Shown here: one piece after another, positions 6,903 through 10,617 of the stretch
How positions within the stretch are numbered: the stretch's first letter is position 1
Layout: every line of letters starts with the position of its first letter
DNA from: Acidobacteriota bacterium
Lineage (GTDB): Bacteria; Acidobacteriota; Terriglobia; Terriglobales; Acidobacteriaceae
DNA: 10,617 nt
Reading direction: 5' to 3'
Assembly (NCBI GenBank): GCA_021799405.1
Contig: JAJZAL010000178.1
Coordinates: 1-10,617 of the forward strand
Notes under the pieces: generated by a model
What the model was told of the DNA's origin: nothing
What the model saw: the letters and a program-made list of their open reading frames with translations, nothing else
Databases searched by the model: none
Position numbers and translations under genes: made by a program

Positions 6903-9900
6903 ATGCAGCACTGGATAAAGAGCCTTCTGTTTGCCGTCATCGCACTCACGCTCAGCGCGCAGGCGCAGACGGCCAATACTCCTGATATCACCAGGCAGCC
7001 GACACTCTACGTGGTCCCCTACGCGCACCTGGACACGCAGTGGCGCTGGGAGTTTCCCCAGACGATCAGTGAGTATCTACTCAAGACGATGAAGGTGAAT
7101 TTTTACTACTTCAATAAGTATCCACATTATATTTTCAACTGGACCGGGGCCAACCGCTATCGGCTGATGAAGGAGTACTATCCGGCCGACTATGCGCAAA
7201 TGAAGCAATACGTGGCCGAGGGCAAGTGGTTCCCTGCCGGCTCCTCAGTGGAGGAAGGCGACGTCAACCTGCCCAGCGCAGAGTCGATCTTTCGCCAGGT
7301 TCTGTACGGCAACACATTTTTCCGCAAGGAATTCGGCAAGGCCAGCGCGGAATATATGCTGCCCGATTGCTTTGGCTTTCCGGCATCCCTGCCGACGATC
7401 CTTGCAGCTTCCGGCGTAAAGGGCTTCTCCACGCAGAAGCTGAGCCCCGGCTGGCAGCCCGCGCCTCTAGTCGGCGGACCAGACTCACCCGAGAAAACAT
7501 CCGAGGGAATCCCCTTCAACGTTGGCGTCTGGATCGGGCCCGATGGCGAGCGTGTGATTGCCGCCTTGAACCCGCTCGGCTACGGAAGCCGCATTCGCTA
7601 TGACCTGAGCAAAGCGCCGCCACCGCCGCCGGCTGGATTGACGCCCGCGCAGGCGCGCAGGTGGGATACGAACGATGTGAACTGGGTCTCCCGCATCAAC
7701 ATCGACGGCAAGGTGACCGGCGTCTACGCCGATTATCACTACGTCGGCACCGGCGATAACGGCGGCGCGACCGATGAAGAAACAGTGAAGATGCTCGAAG
7801 CCATCGTCACCAAGGGAAAGATCGTGCTTCCAAATCCAGATGACGCGGCGGCAGGGACTGAAGCAACTGTAGGGCAGCCGGTGCGGGTCGGAGATGGCCC
7901 GGTCCGTGTCCTCTCTACAGAGGCCGACCAGCTGTTCCTCGACCTCAAACCTGATATGACCTCTCGAATGCCCACCTATACGGGCGATCTGGAGCTGATC
8001 AATCACTCGGCGGGCTCGCTCACCTCACAGGCCTACCACAAGCGCTGGAACCGCAAGAACGAAATCCTGGCCGACGACGCCGAGAAAGCTTCCATCGCGG
8101 CCTCGTGGATGGGCGGCCGCCCTTATCCGCAGGAACGGCTGAATGACGCGTGGATGCTGGTGATGGGCGGGCAGTTTCACGATACGGGCGCCGGCACGGC
8201 CACTCCGCGCGCTTATCAGTTTGCATGGAATGACGACGTGATTGCTCTGAACCAGTTTGCCGATGTGCTCACCAGCGCGACGGAAGCGGTTGCCTCCGCG
8301 CTGAATACGCGCACCGCGGGCACTCCGGTAGTGGTCTACAATCCGCTCAACATCGCACGCCAGGATGTCGTGGAGGCCAGGGTCCACTTCGCCGGCGGAA
8401 CGCCCCAGGCCGTGAAGGTTACCGCACCGGATGGGCAGGACGTCCCGGCGCAGTTGGAAGACGGCAAGGTATTGTTCCTGGCCAAGGCGCCTTCCGTTGG
8501 CTATTCCGTGTACTCCGTCCAACCGGCCTCCGCACCTGAGCATTCGAGCGAGCTTAAAGTCTCGGATTCCTCGCTGGAGAATGCGCGTTATCGCGTCACG
8601 CTCAATTCGGACGGTGATGTAACCAGCATCTTTGACAAGTCGCTGAACAAGGAACTGCTTTCAGGACCGATGCGTCTGGCTATTTCCACTGATGCGCCGG
8701 AGCACTACCCGGCGTGGAATATGGACTTCGACCAGGAGCAGGCGGCGCCGCGTGCTTATGTCAGCGGCCCGGCAAAGATCCGCATCGTCGAGAATGGCCC
8801 GGTGCGCGTAGCGATTCAGGTCTCGCGCAAGACTGAGGGCTCTACCTTTGTGCAGACGGTCCGTTTGTCGGCGGGCGACCCGGGCAATCGCGTCGAGTTC
8901 AGTGATGCAATCGACTGGAGAACCGCGGACGCCAACCTCAAAGCGGTCTTCCCGCTTTCAGCCGACAATCGCATGGCGACCTATAACTGGGAAGTGGGCA
9001 CCGTGCAGCGGCCCACCGCCTTTGACCGGCAGTTTGAAGTTGCTTCGCACCACTGGATCGACCTCACGGATAAGAGCGGCTCGTATGGAGCCACAATTCT
9101 GACCGATGTGAAGAATGGCTCGGATAAGCGCGATGACCACACCATCCGGCTGACGCTGCTGCGCACGCCCGGATTTCGCACTCCGGCTCCGGGACAGCCT
9201 CCGGTCCGCAAGTCGTATTCCGATCAGCTCAGCCAGGATTGGGGACACCATGACATCCTGTACGGCCTTGCCGGGCACTCCGGCGACTGGCACCAGGGGC
9301 AAACCGACTGGCAGGCTTACCGGCTGAGCACGCCACTCGTGGCTTTCACGACGAGCAGGCACCCGGGCGCGCTGGGCCGCAACTTCTCGCTGGTAAGCAT
9401 CAGCAATCCGCACATCCGCATACTCGCTCTGAAGAAAGCGGAGATGAGCAATGAAGTGGTTCTGCGCATGGTTGAGCTGGATGGAGAAGCGGCCCCGCAC
9501 GTCACGGTGAAGTTCGCCGGACCGGTCACCTCGGCGCGCGAAGTGAATGGGCAGGAACTGCCGGTAGGACCTGCGACCGTTGCTGATGGCGCGTTGGAAA
9601 CTTCTTTCAAACCCTATCAGCCGCGGACGTTTGCCCTGCGATTGGGCACGGCTCCGGCCCATGTTGCTCCGGTAACATCGCAGCCGGTGGCGCTGCACTA
9701 CGATCTCGCCGCCGCCAGCAACAACGACTCAGCGACGGTCGGCGGCTTCGACAGCAAAGGCGATGCGCTGCCCGCCGAGATGATGCCTGCGGACCTGAGC
9801 TTCAACGGCGTCCACTTCCACCTGGCTCCAGCAGCTACAGGCAAGCCCAATGCGGTAATCGCGCGCGGCCAGACGATCCAACTGCCGGCCGGCAATTTCA

Positions 9901-10466
9901 ACCGCGTCTACCTGCTGGCCGCATCCATCAATGGCGACCAGAAAGCCGTCTTCCAGGCAGGCAGCCGTTCCGCTACGCTGACCATTCAGAATTGGGGCGG
10001 CTTTATCGGCCAATGGGACACGCGTCTCTGGAAGCCCGAGCCGGACTTCGTTACCATGAATGGCAAGCAGGTTCCATTGCGCAAGAATTGGGCCGTCTCG
10101 GCGAATCATGCTACATGGCCGGACATCACCTATCGCGGCTCGCCGATCTGGTCTCCGAGTTATCCCGATGACTATCTCGGACTCACGCCGGGCTACATCA
10201 AGCGCGCCAGTCTCGCCTGGTACTCCGATCACCATCACACCCCGGAGGGGCTCAACGAGCCGTATGCGTACAGCTATCTCTTCGGCTACTCCATTGCATT
10301 GCCACCCCATGCAACAACGCTAACCCTGCCGAACAACGACAACATCCGCATTCTGGCCATCTCAGTGGCGCGCGAAGAGCCTGCGGTCAGGCCGGCACAG
10401 CCGCTCTACGACACGCTCAACTGGCAGAAACACCACCCACAGGAATACACGGCCGCCGCTCGCTGA
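6903..10466 (+). CDS. Secreted GH38 alpha-mannosidase, very long, with extra C-terminal beta-rich domain
   Basis: This 1187-aa retaining alpha-mannosidase is predicted to act in the periplasm or outside on terminal alpha-mannosyl residues. The signal peptide (MQHWIKSLLFAVIALTLSAQAQ) probably cuts near AQA/QT. The GH38 catalytic domain (about 33-405) has zinc ligands in AHLDTQWRW (H42, D44), the nucleophile in PDCFGFP (D155), the GTGDNGGAT acid/ligand region (D285), the YHKRWNRKNEIL helix (378-389) and QFHDTGAG (H426), so the active site looks intact. The helical middle domain and the GH38 C-terminal sandwich follow (about 410-915). A further segment, about 925-1160, is not part of ordinary 850-1050-aa family members. 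It looks beta-rich and ends with an aromatic/His patch (WYSDHHHTPEGLNEPYAYSY), so it may bind carbohydrate. GAGG sits 5 nt before the ATG. It leads an apparent operon with the Tat protein 27 bp downstream. Confidence 0.94.
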   Translation: MQHWIKSLLFAVIALTLSAQAQTANTPDITRQPTLYVVPYAHLDTQWRWEFPQTISEYLLKTMKVNFYYFNKYPHYIFNWTGANRYRLMKEYYPADYAQMKQYVAEGKWFPAGSSVEEGDVNLPSAESIFRQVLYGNTFFRKEFGKASAEYMLPDCFGFPASLPTILAASGVKGFSTQKLSPGWQPAPLVGGPDSPEKTSEGIPFNVGVWIGPDGERVIAALNPLGYGSRIRYDLSKAPPPPPAGLTPAQARRWDTNDVNWVSRINIDGKVTGVYADYHYVGTGDNGGATDEETVKMLEAIVTKGKIVLPNPDDAAAGTEATVGQPVRVGDGPVRVLSTEADQLFLDLKPDMTSRMPTYTGDLELINHSAGSLTSQAYHKRWNRKNEILADDAEKASIAASWMGGRPYPQERLNDAWMLVMGGQFHDTGAGTATPRAYQFAWNDDVIALNQFADVLTSATEAVASALNTRTAGTPVVVYNPLNIARQDVVEARVHFAGGTPQAVKVTAPDGQDVPAQLEDGKVLFLAKAPSVGYSVYSVQPASAPEHSSELKVSDSSLENARYRVTLNSDGDVTSIFDKSLNKELLSGPMRLAISTDAPEHYPAWNMDFDQEQAAPRAYVSGPAKIRIVENGPVRVAIQVSRKTEGSTFVQTVRLSAGDPGNRVEFSDAIDWRTADANLKAVFPLSADNRMATYNWEVGTVQRPTAFDRQFEVASHHWIDLTDKSGSYGATILTDVKNGSDKRDDHTIRLTLLRTPGFRTPAPGQPPVRKSYSDQLSQDWGHHDILYGLAGHSGDWHQGQTDWQAYRLSTPLVAFTTSRHPGALGRNFSLVSISNPHIRILALKKAEMSNEVVLRMVELDGEAAPHVTVKFAGPVTSAREVNGQELPVGPATVADGALETSFKPYQPRTFALRLGTAPAHVAPVTSQPVALHYDLAAASNNDSATVGGFDSKGDALPAEMMPADLSFNGVHFHLAPAATGKPNAVIARGQTIQLPAGNFNRVYLLAASINGDQKAVFQAGSRSATLTIQNWGGFIGQWDTRLWKPEPDFVTMNGKQVPLRKNWAVSANHATWPDITYRGSPIWSPSYPDDYLGLTPGYIKRASLAWYSDHHHTPEGLNEPYAYSYLFGYSIALPPHATTLTLPNNDNIRILAISVAREEPAVRPAQPLYDTLNWQKHHPQEYTAAAR

Positions 10467-10493
10467 GCGGCCGGCCGTCTTGAAAGGAACGTG

Positions 10494-10617
10494 ATGGCTC
10501 AGGAGAGGGAAAAGCTGCGGAGACGCGAATTTTTGAAGTCCTGCGCGGCGGCCGCAGCTGGCGCGGCTATGCCTGCCGGCGTGCTGTTTGACGCAAGCGA
10601 TGCGCACGCGAAACAGG
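10494..10617 (+). CDS. Start of a Tat-exported protein, cut by the window edge
   Basis: The ATG at 10494 has AAAGGA 5 nt upstream and opens a frame to the right edge (41 codons). It encodes a textbook twin-arginine signal: MAQEREKLRRREFLKSC, an Ala-rich hydrophobic stretch, and possible cleavage near ASDAHA. The RRxFLK motif means the product folds in the cytoplasm before export. It begins 27 bp after the GH38 stop on the same strand, so the two are probably co-transcribed and functionally related. A glycoside hydrolase, a sugar oxidoreductase or another cofactor protein would all fit. The mature domain is outside the window, so no function is assigned. Confidence 0.8.
   Translation, partial: MAQEREKLRRREFLKSCAAAAAGAAMPAGVLFDASDAHAKQ

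Noticed and set aside
10464..10480. GC-rich palindromic run GCGGCCGGCCGT after the GH38 stop as a terminator
   Set aside because: It has no usable loop and no T-tract, and a new gene with a good ribosome-binding site starts 27 bp after the stop.
1..10617. CRISPR array, insertion sequence or phage module
   Set aside because: No regularly spaced repeats, transposase motifs, terminal inverted repeats or phage genes were seen. The coding content is ordinary chromosomal carbohydrate metabolism.

Overview
The window is high-GC bacterial DNA with long secreted glycoside hydrolases, a partial Tat-exported protein beside one of them, and good sigma70-type promoters. The gene families and style fit a soil polysaccharide degrader, most plausibly an Acidobacteriota (Terriglobia/Acidobacteriaceae-like). 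That placement is an inference from gene content, not from a phylogenetic marker.

Left part (1-3561, all minus strand): an apparent operon read right to left. A promoter with a perfect TTGACA -35 box and an overlapping ATCGAT palindrome (3517-3561) lies upstream of a PfkA-superfamily phosphofructokinase of the PPi-PFK type (2066-3265). This gene overlaps by 38 bp an isomerase of the L-fucose/L-arabinose isomerase-like superfamily (709-2103). After 63 bp comes a GntR/FCD transcriptional regulator (645 to beyond position 1) that runs off the left edge. Isomerase, sugar-phosphate kinase and FCD regulator together look like an intracellular sugar-catabolism cassette with its own local regulator. 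The sugar cannot be read from the sequence. The kinase has an unusual phosphoryl-donor motif (GGNGT with PKTVDND).

Middle (3562-6146, minus): a roughly 350-bp gene-poor stretch holding a 33-bp-period tandem duplication and one doubtful small secreted ORF, then a complete secreted GH3 beta-glucosidase/beta-xylosidase (3912-6146).

Right part (6147-10617): a 756-bp divergent intergenic region with a near-consensus plus-strand promoter (TTGACA-N17-TATATT, 6484-6512). An ATCGAT-centred palindrome sits just upstream of it, and a leader of roughly 385 nt carries two hairpins. This feeds a very long secreted GH38 alpha-mannosidase (6903-10466) and, 27 bp downstream, the start of a Tat-exported protein cut by the right edge. 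The working model is that the GH3 and GH38 enzymes release monosaccharides outside the cytoplasm and the isomerase/kinase cassette may process a sugar inside. The same AATCGATt/c core beside the promoters of both the PFK operon and the GH38 operon hints at a shared LacI-type regulator, which is not encoded in the window.
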